64,000 nucleotides of DNA from Mariprofundus sp. (GTDB lineage: Bacteria > Pseudomonadota > Zetaproteobacteria > Mariprofundales > Mariprofundaceae), in contig JAJFLE010000036.1 of assembly GCA_021772835.1 (NCBI GenBank), positions 1 through 64,000 of the forward strand, in the 5' to 3' direction. The notes below the pieces were generated by a model, which was given only the letters and a program-made list of their open reading frames with translations, searched no databases and was not told the DNA's origin. Made by a program: the position numbers and the translations under genes. The stretch's first letter is position 1. Each line of letters begins with the position of its first letter. This document shows positions 44,054 to 54,056 of the stretch, piece by piece.

Positions 44054-46051
44054 TTAATCGTAGTTATATGTCGCCTGAGCATGAACACTTCTTCCGATAT
44101 CAGTCAGATTAAATGTTGTTGCATCCAGGTACTGTGGGCGGCTTTTATCAAACAGGTCATTTACCGACAGACTCAGTTGCAGGTGTTTATTTGGTGACCA
44201 GGCAATGCGGGCATCAACACGATTGTATGCAGGGGTAATCGTTCCTCCGCCTGCCTGCAGGCTGGTAACATAGTAGATTGCACTGTCAAACTGTAGCTGC
44301 CACGGTAAATCCAGATGTGACTGCAACGAGGCCATATTGCGAGCATTGCTTTGAGCGATTTCCAGACCCGCTGTCTGCGCTGTGGACCACGGCTCAGGTT
44401 TGAGGCTTTCCATATTGATATGGCTGTAGCTGGCCTTAACTAGCCAATGCGTCGTGGCCTGCCACTGCAGCGTTAATTCGCCGCCGTGCACACTTCCGCC
44501 AAGTCCATTGCCTACGATACCCGTACCAAATAAGCCTATGCTTTCACCGGAAGTCAGATGTTTGTAGCGGTTGTAATAGAGGGAAAGCGACAGATGCAGG
44601 TTATCTGTCAGCATAGCTCGATAGCCAGCCTCATAGGACAATTGAACCTGACTTTTTAAGTCAGGGTTGGGCTCAAAGAAGTTCAATGAGAAGCCGGGAA
44701 CCTGGTAAGCAAGCGTCGCTGAATCATCAAACCTGGTCGGAGTAGATACCGTGCGAGAGATTGCACCCCAAACAGTGTGGTTCTGTTCCATGTGCCAAAG
44801 CACTTGCATCGAGGGTTGGTATTCGAAACCGGTATAACTGTTGTTTTCAAACTTTGATCCAAGAGTCAACTGTACCTGACGGTCATGCCAGTATGATCGG
44901 CTTTGCACAAAACCGCGATAGGTGCGTGTATGCGATTGGGCTGGTTGATAAAATAGCAATGGATTGGTACCAGTGGTGTTGATGTTATTAAATCTGGTTT
45001 GTCGATAACCAACCCCCCAGTTGACAGAAAGCTGCTGAGTCAGATTAAAATGGTGTGACATATCAAGATCATACGTGTCGATATGATCAAACCTGACCTG
45101 CTTGAAGGTCTCTTTTTTTGTCTGGTCAGCATAGGCCTGAAGACGCAAAGCTGAATCATCGGAAAAATCATGTTGCCACTCTCCCATGATATGTCTGCCG
45201 TCATAAGTTCCGCTGCTCGGAATGTTATGCAGTGTACCTCGGCTCGCCGCACCTTGCAGCGAAATGTGATCTACGGTGGATAGTCTGGAATCAAGACGAA
45301 AATCGATACGATTCTGATCCCAGTCATCATTGTTGTAAGCAAGGCCATTGCTGTTCATCTGCCTGCCATGCTTGGCGTATCGACCGCTGATTCGATAGGA
45401 GGTATTGTAGCCTAACATGCCTCCGTAGCGCAGTTTACCCATGCTGTGCAACTGGTTGCCACCGCTTCCGCCAACCAATACGCCCTGAGTATCCAGTGAC
45501 TTTTTGGTAATAATATTGATCACTCCGGTCATGGCATTTGCACCCCAGATGGCGCCGCCAGGACCACGAATCACTTCGATGCGCTTGATGTTTTCAAGCA
45601 ATAGATCGCGGCGAAACCAGTCCACACCTGCAGTGAGCGGCGTGTAAATGGAACGACCGTCCACCATGACTAGCATAGTGCGGGCAAATGTGCCGTTGAA
45701 ACCACGTGCTGAAATAGCCCATGCAGAAGCGGAAGTTCGAGCCACCTGCATTCCCGGCACCATGCGCATCAACTCCGGCACTGTTTGCATGCCTGAGCGT
45801 AAAATATCTTCACTGCTAAGAACGGTGACCGCAGCCGCCGCATCATCCAACGGCATGGCCCATTTATCGACGGTAGTTACCTCTACATTCATCAGCTGAG
45901 CCATGTTCATGGAAAGCAGATCGTCAGGGGAATAACGCTCAGCAGCTGTTGCAGGTATCGAACCGATTCCGAAAAGCGCCATTGCTGGCAGTAAAAGCTT
46001 AAAGAAACGCTTCCATCGCAATATTTCGATTGATATCGACCCCACCGACAA
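44054..46051 (-). CDS. TonB-dependent outer-membrane receptor, copy 1
   Basis: Outer-membrane receptor with signal peptide (RWKRFFKLLLPAMALFGIGSIPATAA), a plug domain beginning LMNVEVTTVDKWAMPLDDAAAAVTVLSSEDILRSG, with RGFNGTFARTMLVMVDGRSIYTP and RGPGGAIWGANAMTGVINIITKK, then a beta-barrel ending near KSRPQYLDATTFNL...ATYNYD. The start is probably the TTG at 46051, with GGGGGA 5 bp upstream, giving 665 residues; the ORF track starts at 46090. The transported ligand is unknown. It is paralogous to the next receptor and is likely co-transcribed with it and with the MEMO set. Confidence 0.88.
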   Translation of the reverse strand: MSVGSISIEILRWKRFFKLLLPAMALFGIGSIPATAAERYSPDDLLSMNMAQLMNVEVTTVDKWAMPLDDAAAAVTVLSSEDILRSGMQTVPELMRMVPGMQVARTSASAWAISARGFNGTFARTMLVMVDGRSIYTPLTAGVDWFRRDLLLENIKRIEVIRGPGGAIWGANAMTGVINIITKKSLDTQGVLVGGSGGNQLHSMGKLRYGGMLGYNTSYRISGRYAKHGRQMNSNGLAYNNDDWDQNRIDFRLDSRLSTVDHISLQGAASRGTLHNIPSSGTYDGRHIMGEWQHDFSDDSALRLQAYADQTKKETFKQVRFDHIDTYDLDMSHHFNLTQQLSVNWGVGYRQTRFNNINTTGTNPLLFYQPAQSHTRTYRGFVQSRSYWHDRQVQLTLGSKFENNSYTGFEYQPSMQVLWHMEQNHTVWGAISRTVSTPTRFDDSATLAYQVPGFSLNFFEPNPDLKSQVQLSYEAGYRAMLTDNLHLSLSLYYNRYKHLTSGESIGLFGTGIVGNGLGGSVHGGELTLQWQATTHWLVKASYSHINMESLKPEPWSTAQTAGLEIAQSNARNMASLQSHLDLPWQLQFDSAIYYVTSLQAGGGTITPAYNRVDARIAWSPNKHLQLSLSVNDLFDKSRPQYLDATTFNLTDIGRSVHAQATYNYD

Positions 46052-46199
46052 ATGATTCCCCCAACATTGATTTGATTGACGCAATTCCAAGCGTACAATA
46101 ACAGCTTAGCCTCCATGCCAAACGAGATGACACACAACAAAAAAACATTACGTGAAATACTAATACTGCTGCTGAATACACGCAGATTAGCTTATCAGC

Positions 46200-48215
46200 T
46201 TATTTATATCGATAAGTCGCTTTAAACAGATAGCTCTGCTGCTGTAATGTTGATGCTTCAAGCGTGGATTCAAGATCCTCTTTATGTGTAGCCTGCAGTA
46301 AGTTTTTGCCTACCAGACTCAACTCCACACCATCGACAGGTTTCCAGCCAATGCGTGCATCAAGACGATTATAACGTGCGACCCTGTCTCTCTTAAAACG
46401 ATCCCAGTGTGAGAAGTTCAAATCCAGTTCAATGTCATAGCCGGGGTTAATGCTGGCTCCAATATGATACCTGTTTTCTGGCGTCTGCTCCCTAAGCACA
46501 TAGGCGCTATAGCGGGTTTCCGCATCATTAATCGGAGCCGGCTGATAATGGGAGCGCAGATGCGTATATGAACCCTTCAGTTTGATCCATGTTTTAGCCT
46601 GCCAGGTCAGATCCAGCTCAATGCCTTGGGCATTACCATCAAGCACGTTAGTCATATATATAGGCACAACCAGGTAGGTATTCTCAACAAATGCAGCTGC
46701 ATTATCCAGGTGCGTATCAGCTACACCTTTGTAAAACATCTTGAATGCAGTGGCCTGAAACAGCAGGTCATCATGCGGATGCAGTCGCAGGCCAACCTCA
46801 TAGGCTGTCACCTGCTCAGGTCTCATGCGACCATCACCGATCAGGCGCGCCACATAACCCGGACCGGCCTTCACATCCAGAGTCTGACCGTTCTCCACCA
46901 TATTTGGCATGCGCAACGCTCGTGATGCAGCAGCCCAAAGCCCCCACTGGTCGGCAGTATAAATTGCCCTGAGACTAGGCTGCATTTCCCATCCGGTATA
47001 TTGATTATGCTCTGCCTTCAATCCGGCAGTGAGCTTCAAACGATCACGGATCAGTGTTATATCATCCTGAACAAAAAGCGAATAGAGCACATTTGTCGCA
47101 TCTGCCAGCTGCAACACAGAGGAGTTGGTAATATCGGCACGGGAAAGGCGATAGCCTCCACCGACAGAAATCGATTGCCTGAAAAATTCAGGCAAATCCA
47201 GTTGCAACTCCGCATCCAGCGTATCACGCGTTTCACTAAGGAGCGCCACTTCCATTCGGGATCGATCAACATAGACCTGCGCGCTCAACTGTGTATCACG
47301 CAACACTTCGTGATCCAGGTGCAGCAACATATTACTACCGGAATAGTTATTGTTAGTGATGAACGGGGTGTTTGATACACCGGCCCTGGCCAGATAACCA
47401 AAAGCCCCTTCCTTCACCCTGTATGTGTTGCCGATCAGAGAAACCTGTGTCAAATGACTGGCATTCCAATCCATCCTGAAACCAGCCTGCCCAAGTTTTC
47501 TGTAATCCGGAGTGTCCGCACCAGGTTTCATAGCCCAGATATTGGCAACAGCCGGGTCGTAAATACCGCCATCCCTGTTTTCAATCATGGCATAAGCCCG
47601 ATAATTTGCCTGCTCGCTATTCCAACCATAACGCAAGGTGCCAAAACCTTTTTCTTCCGTTCCGGCTCCACCCGACAGCATGAATCCCTGCGTATTCCTG
47701 GCATGTTTGGTGATGATGTTAATCACACCATTTACGGCATTTGAACCCCAGACTGCACCGGCAGGACCTCTGATCACTTCGATGTGGTCAATATCCTCCA
47801 GTGGATAGTTCTGCACCAGCCACCAGACACCGGAAAAGGTCGGTGAATACAGCGCCCTGCCATCCATGAGCACCAGTAACTTGTCCGAAAACACATCGTT
47901 GTGACCACGAATACTGACTGCAAATTGATTGGCATTCGGCTGCTGAACCTCCACTCCGGGAGCCAGACGCAATGCCTCCGGGATGCTCATAGCACCAGAG
48001 CGTCGAATATCATCATTGCTGATCACATAGACTGCTGCCGCAGTCGAATAATATTTCTCATTCCGTTTGCCGGCAGAAGTTACGGTTACATTCATCAGCT
48101 GCTGCATGTCCATATCCAGCAGAACATCGGTTTGTGCATATTCTTCTGCATATGCGGATACTGCCATGCACAGCAGTATCAAAAACCAGCTCCCCCCGAT
48201 AGTCTTGATTGACAC
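46200..48215 (-). CDS. TonB-dependent outer-membrane receptor, copy 2
   Basis: A 671-residue receptor with a signal peptide (WFLILLCMAVSAYAEE), plug (LMNVTVTSAGKRNEKYYSTAAAVYVISNDDIRRSG; RGHNDVFSDKLLVLMDGRALYSP; RGPAGAVWGSNAVNGVINIITKH) and barrel ending in LFKATYRYK with a terminal lysine. The YxAEE...DVLLDMDMQQLMNV leader is shared with copy 1 and with receptors of the DLSLEELMN type that often lie beside YfiR and sensor genes. No Fur-box-like sequence is seen in the 29-bp gap to the kinase gene. The ligand is unknown. Confidence 0.9.
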   Translation of the reverse strand: MSIKTIGGSWFLILLCMAVSAYAEEYAQTDVLLDMDMQQLMNVTVTSAGKRNEKYYSTAAAVYVISNDDIRRSGAMSIPEALRLAPGVEVQQPNANQFAVSIRGHNDVFSDKLLVLMDGRALYSPTFSGVWWLVQNYPLEDIDHIEVIRGPAGAVWGSNAVNGVINIITKHARNTQGFMLSGGAGTEEKGFGTLRYGWNSEQANYRAYAMIENRDGGIYDPAVANIWAMKPGADTPDYRKLGQAGFRMDWNASHLTQVSLIGNTYRVKEGAFGYLARAGVSNTPFITNNNYSGSNMLLHLDHEVLRDTQLSAQVYVDRSRMEVALLSETRDTLDAELQLDLPEFFRQSISVGGGYRLSRADITNSSVLQLADATNVLYSLFVQDDITLIRDRLKLTAGLKAEHNQYTGWEMQPSLRAIYTADQWGLWAAASRALRMPNMVENGQTLDVKAGPGYVARLIGDGRMRPEQVTAYEVGLRLHPHDDLLFQATAFKMFYKGVADTHLDNAAAFVENTYLVVPIYMTNVLDGNAQGIELDLTWQAKTWIKLKGSYTHLRSHYQPAPINDAETRYSAYVLREQTPENRYHIGASINPGYDIELDLNFSHWDRFKRDRVARYNRLDARIGWKPVDGVELSLVGKNLLQATHKEDLESTLEASTLQQQSYLFKATYRYK

Positions 48216-48244
48216 AATTAAATCCTTTTAATTTATCTTCCTGA

Positions 48245-50950
48245 TTATTCCGATGCTAGGACCCTAAGCACATCTTGCAATGAGCTCAATAAAAACGGCT
48301 TCTGCAAATAACCTGTGGGCTGAACTGTATCAAACTGGCCAGCCACGCTGTCGTTGCTGTAACCGCTACAGATAAACACAGGTAGTGAGGCGTCCAATGC
48401 TCGCAGTCTGGACAGAGTTTCCTTGCCCCCCATTTTAGGCATCGTCATATCCAGCAGAACCAGATCAATGTCGTCCCTGTGTTCTTGATAGATTTCAAAT
48501 CCCTCAACGCCGTTAGAGGCCAACAGCACTTTGCAGCCAAGCTTCTTCAACAACCGCTCAACAACCGCTCTAACCATCACTTCGTCATCAATCAACAGAA
48601 TTGTTTGTTCAGTATCTCTAGGCATGATGGCTTCAATGCTATCTTCAACATGATCTTCCGCTTCCCTGTTACTCACCGGCAGGTAGACATTGAACTGCGT
48701 ACCTCTCCCGGGCTTACTGTTAACCTGAATCGAGCCGTCATGCGAGCGCACAATGCCAAGCACGGCACTCATTCCCAATCCGCGTCCGGTAAACTTGGTG
48801 GTAAAGAAGGGATCGAATATCCTGTTCAAAATCTCTTCATTCATGCCGCAGCCGTTATCAACCACTTCAAATAATATGTAGTTACCGGGTTTCCGCCTCT
48901 CCTCAATGAATTTGCTATCAAGATCTATTTGCTCAGCCTGAACCACGCGGGTGATGATAGTGATTTCCCCCTGCATCTCACCTCCGATACTTTCAGCCGC
49001 ATTGCTTACCAGATTCATGATAATCTGCTGCATCTGGGTTTTATCTGCATATACACTCGGCAATGCATTGGAGAGTTCCAGTTTCAGTGAAATATTTTTG
49101 GATATCGACACATCAATAAGCTGGAGCGCTTCCTCAACCAGCATCGTCATATTCACTTCACTTCTGAGAAACACACCCTGCCCGGAATACGCCAGCATCT
49201 GACTGCACAGGTCAGCTGCCCGACTTGATCCGGAAAGGATATTCTTCAGTTCCTGATCAACGGGTAGACCTTCCATCGAATTCATTTCAGCCAGCTCTGC
49301 ATTGCCCATGACACCGGCAAGAATATTATTAAAATCGTGTGCAATGCCGCCTGCGAGAACACCCAGCGATTCCAGCCTCTGCACGTGGGCCATCTTCTCT
49401 TCCATGTCCCTCTTCTGTTCTTCAGCCTGAACCACCGAGGTGATATCACGCACCACACCTTCTACACCGACAGCTTCCCCCCTGTCATTGAGTATCCGAT
49501 GCGCTGATATCGAAACCCAAAGCACATGCCCTTGTTTGTGCCTCAGTTGTACCCGTTGGTTGATCACCGCCCCGTCATGTTGATCAAGGGCCTCAGCCAC
49601 CTGAGGGAATCGCAATCCATCTGTAGATAATGTTTCAAGCGCCATGCCTGAAACTTCGCTGACCTGATATCCAAGCAAGGAAAATACGGAGGCTGATACC
49701 CACTTCATCGTGCCATCGGCATGAATGCGGTAATAGGTATCAATCATATTATCCAGCGTGGACTGCAACTCATTTTTAGCGACCTGCAATTCGGCTGTAC
49801 GTTCTACGACCCGCGTCTCTAAAGCCTGGCTATTTTTTGCCAGCATCCGCTCAACATTTTTCTGTTCGGTGATATCAACAAATGCACTGAACAACATCTT
49901 TTCACTTTCAAAATCCATCATACTCATGGACAGCGAGATCCAACCGTACCCGCCATCCGGCCTGAGCACTTCCAGCTCCTGCCCATGGAATTCGCCCTGT
50001 TTCTTGAGCTTTTCCATCAACATGTGGCGATCTTCCGGATACCTGTAGAAATCGGTCGCATTGAACTGCATCTGGCCCGGCTCATCGATAGAAAACAGCC
50101 TTGCTGCGGCCTTATTATAAAACAATACTTGTCCATCATCCGGCTGCGTCACAATCACAGGCACAGGTGCTAACTCAACAATGTTGCGGAAGCGCTCCTC
50201 GCTCTCTTTCAGTTGCACATGATTTTGCTCAATGGTTTCGAAGCTCTGCTGAATCTTTTCTGCCATCTGGTTAAAACCAAGCAGCAGATCCTGGGTCTCC
50301 GAGTTATAAACAGTATCCTTGGCCCTGAGTTTATAATTGTGATTGGCTCCCATCTCCCGCATCAGGTGGGCAAGTGAACTGATGGGTGAAGCAATTTTCT
50401 TCTGTAATATGGATGCCAGAATTAAACCAAGCAGAAGGCAACCGGCCATCACCATCGTCACCGTGATAACGCCTGCATCCTGACTCTCTTTCAAGTGCTT
50501 GAGCTGCGATTCCAGAAAGATTACGCCCACAGGCTTCCCTTTATGCTTCACAACCCTGTAGAGTTGCAACCGGCCATTGGTGTAGGAACTGCTCTGAGTA
50601 CTCTGGAACTCAATCGGCTGATTTACCTCTGCAGTATGGTCTTCTGCCCTATAGGTAAACAGTACATTGCCATCATAAGTGAACAGCTTCACTACTGAAA
50701 CATCTCGATCAAATTGCATGGCTTGCAACAGCTCCGCTGCCATGCGTTGATCGTTGAACATCAGGGCAGGCCTTGCGGCAGCACCTATGATGTCACTCTC
50801 AACGATCAACACCCGTTCGGCCTCTTCTTCGAGTAACACCTGATTATAACTAATCCACACACCGCCCATGACGAGTACGGTAATGCCAAGTGTTAACACA
50901 AAAAAGAGCTGCAGCTGGCGCTGAATAGAAGTAGTAGATGTTCTATTCAT
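48245..50950 (-). CDS. Hybrid sensor histidine kinase with YfiN-like periplasmic region, HAMP, PAS and receiver domains
   Basis: A 901-residue membrane kinase. Order: membrane segment at ~14-36, a periplasmic region (IIGAAARPALMFNDQRMAAELLQAM) resembling the CHASE8 sensor of YfiN, a second membrane segment near 170-195, HAMP (IASPISSLAHLMREMGANHNYKL), two PAS domains (FRNIVELAPVPVIVTQPDD; YRIHADGTMKWVSAS), a kinase core with phospho-His in AGGIAHDFNNILAG and ATP-binding NGCGMNEEILNRIFDPFF and GLGMSAVLGIVRSHDG, and a receiver with ILLIDDE and DLVLLDMTMPKMGG. ATG at 50950 has GGGAGGGA upstream and overlaps the YfiR stop. The track start (51010) lies in YfiR. Confidence 0.9.
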   Translation of the reverse strand: MNRTSTTSIQRQLQLFFVLTLGITVLVMGGVWISYNQVLLEEEAERVLIVESDIIGAAARPALMFNDQRMAAELLQAMQFDRDVSVVKLFTYDGNVLFTYRAEDHTAEVNQPIEFQSTQSSSYTNGRLQLYRVVKHKGKPVGVIFLESQLKHLKESQDAGVITVTMVMAGCLLLGLILASILQKKIASPISSLAHLMREMGANHNYKLRAKDTVYNSETQDLLLGFNQMAEKIQQSFETIEQNHVQLKESEERFRNIVELAPVPVIVTQPDDGQVLFYNKAAARLFSIDEPGQMQFNATDFYRYPEDRHMLMEKLKKQGEFHGQELEVLRPDGGYGWISLSMSMMDFESEKMLFSAFVDITEQKNVERMLAKNSQALETRVVERTAELQVAKNELQSTLDNMIDTYYRIHADGTMKWVSASVFSLLGYQVSEVSGMALETLSTDGLRFPQVAEALDQHDGAVINQRVQLRHKQGHVLWVSISAHRILNDRGEAVGVEGVVRDITSVVQAEEQKRDMEEKMAHVQRLESLGVLAGGIAHDFNNILAGVMGNAELAEMNSMEGLPVDQELKNILSGSSRAADLCSQMLAYSGQGVFLRSEVNMTMLVEEALQLIDVSISKNISLKLELSNALPSVYADKTQMQQIIMNLVSNAAESIGGEMQGEITIITRVVQAEQIDLDSKFIEERRKPGNYILFEVVDNGCGMNEEILNRIFDPFFTTKFTGRGLGMSAVLGIVRSHDGSIQVNSKPGRGTQFNVYLPVSNREAEDHVEDSIEAIMPRDTEQTILLIDDEVMVRAVVERLLKKLGCKVLLASNGVEGFEIYQEHRDDIDLVLLDMTMPKMGGKETLSRLRALDASLPVFICSGYSNDSVAGQFDTVQPTGYLQKPFLLSSLQDVLRVLASE

Positions 50951-51533
50951 TGTCCCTCCCAACAACCTTACCCAATTGCAGCAGTTGCGCGCTGATATAG
51001 AGACCAGCACCTTCCACTGCCTTTAAGTTGACGACAAAGGTGAGTTTTTCGTTGTGATATTTGATTTCGATCATTCCGCCCTGTTCGGCAAAGCCCGGAA
51101 TGTCAGAAATGGTCAGAACGGGTTTGCCTTCAACCAGCTCCAACAATTGGCCGAAATGACCCCGATCGGATTCTCCGATATAGAGAACCGAACTGTTTTG
51201 TATGCAACTTGTCTGCTGGCACGACTGTAGCCTTAGGCCAAGCGGCTGAGCCGCAGGTTTAGAGACAATGCTCTGTAATGTGTCATGGATTTTCTGATCA
51301 TACAGAACATTGATGAGCGGACCGGGCTTATTCTGCTCCGGACCCTTCTCGGCATTATTCGCAGGCCAATCGGTAAAACGAATAAAGTTAAAGATATATA
51401 CGGAAGTCAGATCACTGACTCCGGCCCTGACCCGCTCTGCAGCAGAAACCGGTGCTGTGGTCATAACTGAAAGCAGAAGAACTACCAGGCAAGCATAGAG
51501 AAAACTGCGCAACGATTTATAGCAACAAATCAA
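50943..51533 (-). CDS. YfiR-family periplasmic protein (DUF4154)
   Basis: A 196-residue protein with a signal peptide (LYACLVVLLLSVMTTAPVSA) and the YfiR fold: VYIFNFIRFTDWP, LRLQSCQQTSCIQNSSVLYIGES, GKPVLTISDIPGFAEQGGMIEIKY and VNLKAVEGAGLYISAQLLQLGKVV. Two cysteines (QQTSC region) could form a disulfide, as in YfiR of Pseudomonas, which represses the diguanylate cyclase YfiN through its periplasmic domain. Here the overlapping downstream gene is a histidine kinase with a YfiN-like periplasmic region, so the likely partner is that kinase. Confidence 0.88.
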   Translation of the reverse strand: MICCYKSLRSFLYACLVVLLLSVMTTAPVSAAERVRAGVSDLTSVYIFNFIRFTDWPANNAEKGPEQNKPGPLINVLYDQKIHDTLQSIVSKPAAQPLGLRLQSCQQTSCIQNSSVLYIGESDRGHFGQLLELVEGKPVLTISDIPGFAEQGGMIEIKYHNEKLTFVVNLKAVEGAGLYISAQLLQLGKVVGRDNE

Positions 51534-51753
51534 GCCACAAACCTGCGCAACACAATCTGAGTCAAGGCTTGTTTCTTACAGACAAAAACAGCATCAGCTG
51601 TAACAACTGATGCTTGATCTGATGCCAAAGCTATATACCAACTAGAACGCCTCAACTACACCTCTCCAAGGACACCTGCTGTATTGAAATGCTCAGCATT
51701 CAGCGGGATCTTCTGATTATAGTTGAAAGTGGATAAAAGCCAAAGTCAGCGAG

Positions 51754-52512
51754 CTAATTCCGGCGAACCGGAATCCCTTGCGCGGCCAGATACTGTTTAG
51801 TCTCTTCTATGGTAAACGTGCCAAAATGGAAAATCGAAGCAGCCAATACTGCATCAGCGCCGCCAGCCATCAGACCTTCGGCCATATGCTCTAAAGTACC
51901 TACGCCACCGGATGCCACCACATTGGCACTGATCGCATCAGAAACAGCACGCGTGAGCGGAATGTCGTAACCATTTTTTGTGCCATCAGCATCCATGCTG
52001 GTCAGCAGAATTTCTCCGGCCCCGTAATCAGACATGCGTTTTGCCCATTCCACGGCATTGATGCCGGTTGCTTTGCGACCACCGTGGGTAAAACATTCCC
52101 AATGATCACCCACAGACTTGGCATCAACCGCAACCACGATCGTGGACGAGCCGAAACGCTCGGCTGCCTCTTTAACCAGTGCCGGGTTGAAGATGGCTGC
52201 GGTGTTGATCGACACTTTGTCGGCACCGGCATGCAGCAGATTTTCAATATCAGCCACAGCCTTCACACCCCCACCAACTGTAAGCGGCATAAACACGTGT
52301 TCAGCGACTTCGGTCACCATGTGATAGAGGGTATCGCGGCTTTCATAACTGGCACGAATATCAAGGAACGTCAGCTCATCAGCCCCCTGCGCATCATATT
52401 TGATTGCTGCTTCAACCGGGTCACCTGCATCAATGATATCGACAAACTGGATACCCTTGACCACGCGCCCATGCGCCACATCAAGGCACGGAATAATTCG
52501 TTTACTCAGCAT
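51754..52512 (-). CDS. hisF: Imidazole glycerol phosphate synthase subunit HisF
   Basis: Cyclase subunit that, with ammonia from HisH, converts PRFAR to imidazole glycerol phosphate and AICAR. TIM-barrel landmarks: [16 protein letters not shown] (catalytic Asp), [56 protein letters not shown] (catalytic Asp) and [14 protein letters not shown]. The 252 residues are usual. It is the last his gene in the run. A short palindromic repeat (52521-52611) separates it from hisA; hisI/hisE are not in the window. Confidence 0.97.
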   Translation of the reverse strand: MLSKRIIPCLDVAHGRVVKGIQFVDIIDAGDPVEAAIKYDAQGADELTFLDIRASYESRDTLYHMVTEVAEHVFMPLTVGGGVKAVADIENLLHAGADKVSINTAAIFNPALVKEAAERFGSSTIVVAVDAKSVGDHWECFTHGGRKATGINAVEWAKRMSDYGAGEILLTSMDADGTKNGYDIPLTRAVSDAISANVVASGGVGTLEHMAEGLMAGGADAVLAASIFHFGTFTIEETKQYLAAQGIPVRRN

Positions 52513-52520
52513 TTATTTTG

Positions 52521-52611
52521 CACCGCGGAGGAAGCAGCGTTTCGCAGAGTATGGGCAAGGTATGACTCTGGCTTGGATTGAAGTTGAAAAGATTTCCGAT
52601 TCCTCTGCGGC
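52521..52611. repeat. Short copy of the accGCGGAG palindrome between hisF and hisA
   Basis: CACCGCGGAGGAA at the left and TTCCTCTGCGGC at the right are inverted repeats around about 65 bp. Arms are shorter than in the cys-region copies, but the sequence is the same. Confidence 0.5.
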
Positions 52612-52621
52612 ATGAATGTTT

Positions 52622-53362
52622 TCATTTCAAAATCCGCATCGCTTCGGCGAAATCGATGGCACCTTCGTAGATGGCGCGTCCCGTAATCGCACCACAAATA
52701 CCATCCGCCACATGCACGGCACAGGCAGTCACATCATCCATTTTTGCCACGCCGCCGGAAACAATCACAGGGATAGATATGGCCTGGGCCAGATTCACCG
52801 TTTCCTCGATATTAGGGCCGGTGAGCATGCCATCGCGGGCGATATCCGTGTAGATAATCGCTGAAACACCTGCATTCTCAAACTTGCGGGCCAGATCAAC
52901 TGCTGTGACATCAGTAACATCATCCCAACCGTGCACTGCCACCATACCCCCCCTGGCATCGATACCGACACAGATCTGGCCGGGAAATGCTTTGCATGCC
53001 TGTTCTACCAGCGATGGGTTAGACACGGCAACTGAGCCGAGAATCACCCGCTGTATACCGAGATTCAATGTAGCCTCGATCATGGAAAGGTCACGCAAGC
53101 CACCTCCAAGCTGAACCGGAATATGCATCTCGGAACAGATGGCGCGAATGGCTTCGCGATTGGCCGGTTTGCCGGCAAAAGCACCATCGAGATCAACCAC
53201 ATGCAGTCGCTTGGCACCTAGCGTTTGCCAGTGCGCCGCCATGGCAGCCGGATCATCACCATAGTCGGTTGCATCGTCCATACGCCCCTGCTTCAGTCGT
53301 ACGCAGTGGCCACCTTTGAGGTCAATAGCAGGGATCAGTTCAAATGTGTTTACGGATTCCAT
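52622..53362 (-). CDS. hisA: ProFAR isomerase HisA
   Basis: TIM-barrel isomerase converting ProFAR to PRFAR in histidine synthesis. The N-terminal catalytic Asp is in [19 protein letters not shown]; phosphate-binding segments are [23 protein letters not shown], and [13 protein letters not shown]; the second catalytic Asp is in [14 protein letters not shown]. The 246 residues are normal. Its start overlaps the hisH end by 13 bp. Confidence 0.97.
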   Translation of the reverse strand: MESVNTFELIPAIDLKGGHCVRLKQGRMDDATDYGDDPAAMAAHWQTLGAKRLHVVDLDGAFAGKPANREAIRAICSEMHIPVQLGGGLRDLSMIEATLNLGIQRVILGSVAVSNPSLVEQACKAFPGQICVGIDARGGMVAVHGWDDVTDVTAVDLARKFENAGVSAIIYTDIARDGMLTGPNIEETVNLAQAISIPVIVSGGVAKMDDVTACAVHVADGICGAITGRAIYEGAIDFAEAMRILK

Positions 53363-53991
53363 TGGTGGAATGCCTCCAATAGCGCGAGACCTGCTCGCTG
53401 GGATTTTTCCGGGTGAAACTGTACAGCAATAATATTGTCGCGCCCGATAGCGGCCGCGAATGGGTAATCGCCATAAGAACAGGCTGCCAGCAGCTGAGCT
53501 GGATTTTCCGGCATGCAGCAGTAGGAGTGCACATAATAGACTTGGGAGCCTGACAGTGGTGCCAGCACAGGATGTATCTCTTTCTCAGTGGAGAATACCA
53601 CATCATTCCAGCCCATATGCGGAATCTTGAAGCCGCGCTGTGGATGATCTTCCGGAAACGGTTTCACGGCACCGGGAATCAAGCCGAGACCCGGATAACG
53701 GCCAAACTCGTATGAAACATCCATCAAAACCTGCATCCCCAGACAGATTCCCAGAAACGGTGTGCCCGATGCGAGTGATGCCTTCAGAGCTTCATCCATA
53801 GCATTGGCTTTCAGGGCAGCCACGCAATCTCGAAATGCACCCACACCCGGCAACACTATGCGGTCATAGTTTTGCAGCGCTTCAGCTTCAGAGACCAGCT
53901 CAACCTGCGCTCCGACAGCTTCCAAAGCTTTGGCAACCGAGTGCAGGTTTCCCATGCCATAATTTATTAGTCCGATTTTTCTCTGTTTCAT
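53350..53991 (-). CDS. hisH: Imidazole glycerol phosphate synthase subunit HisH
   Basis: Glutamine amidotransferase subunit that supplies ammonia to HisF. The nucleophile cysteine is in [13 protein letters not shown], and the His/Glu pair in [11 protein letters not shown]-terminus [16 protein letters not shown] is typical. 213 residues. A 65-bp spacer separates it from hisB upstream. Confidence 0.97.
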   Translation of the reverse strand: MKQRKIGLINYGMGNLHSVAKALEAVGAQVELVSEAEALQNYDRIVLPGVGAFRDCVAALKANAMDEALKASLASGTPFLGICLGMQVLMDVSYEFGRYPGLGLIPGAVKPFPEDHPQRGFKIPHMGWNDVVFSTEKEIHPVLAPLSGSQVYYVHSYCCMPENPAQLLAACSYGDYPFAAAIGRDNIIAVQFHPEKSQRAGLALLEAFHQWNP

Positions 53992-54056
53992 ACGGCCTCA
54001 ACATGTTTTCCCATCACCCGTCCGTGGGTAGAGGAAAGGGGTTTCATGGACACTGC

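Noticed and set aside
51534-51753. Possible RNA gene in the yfiR-hisF spacer
   Set aside because: No cloverleaf, no conserved motif and no terminator with a T-tract could be seen in these 220 bp.
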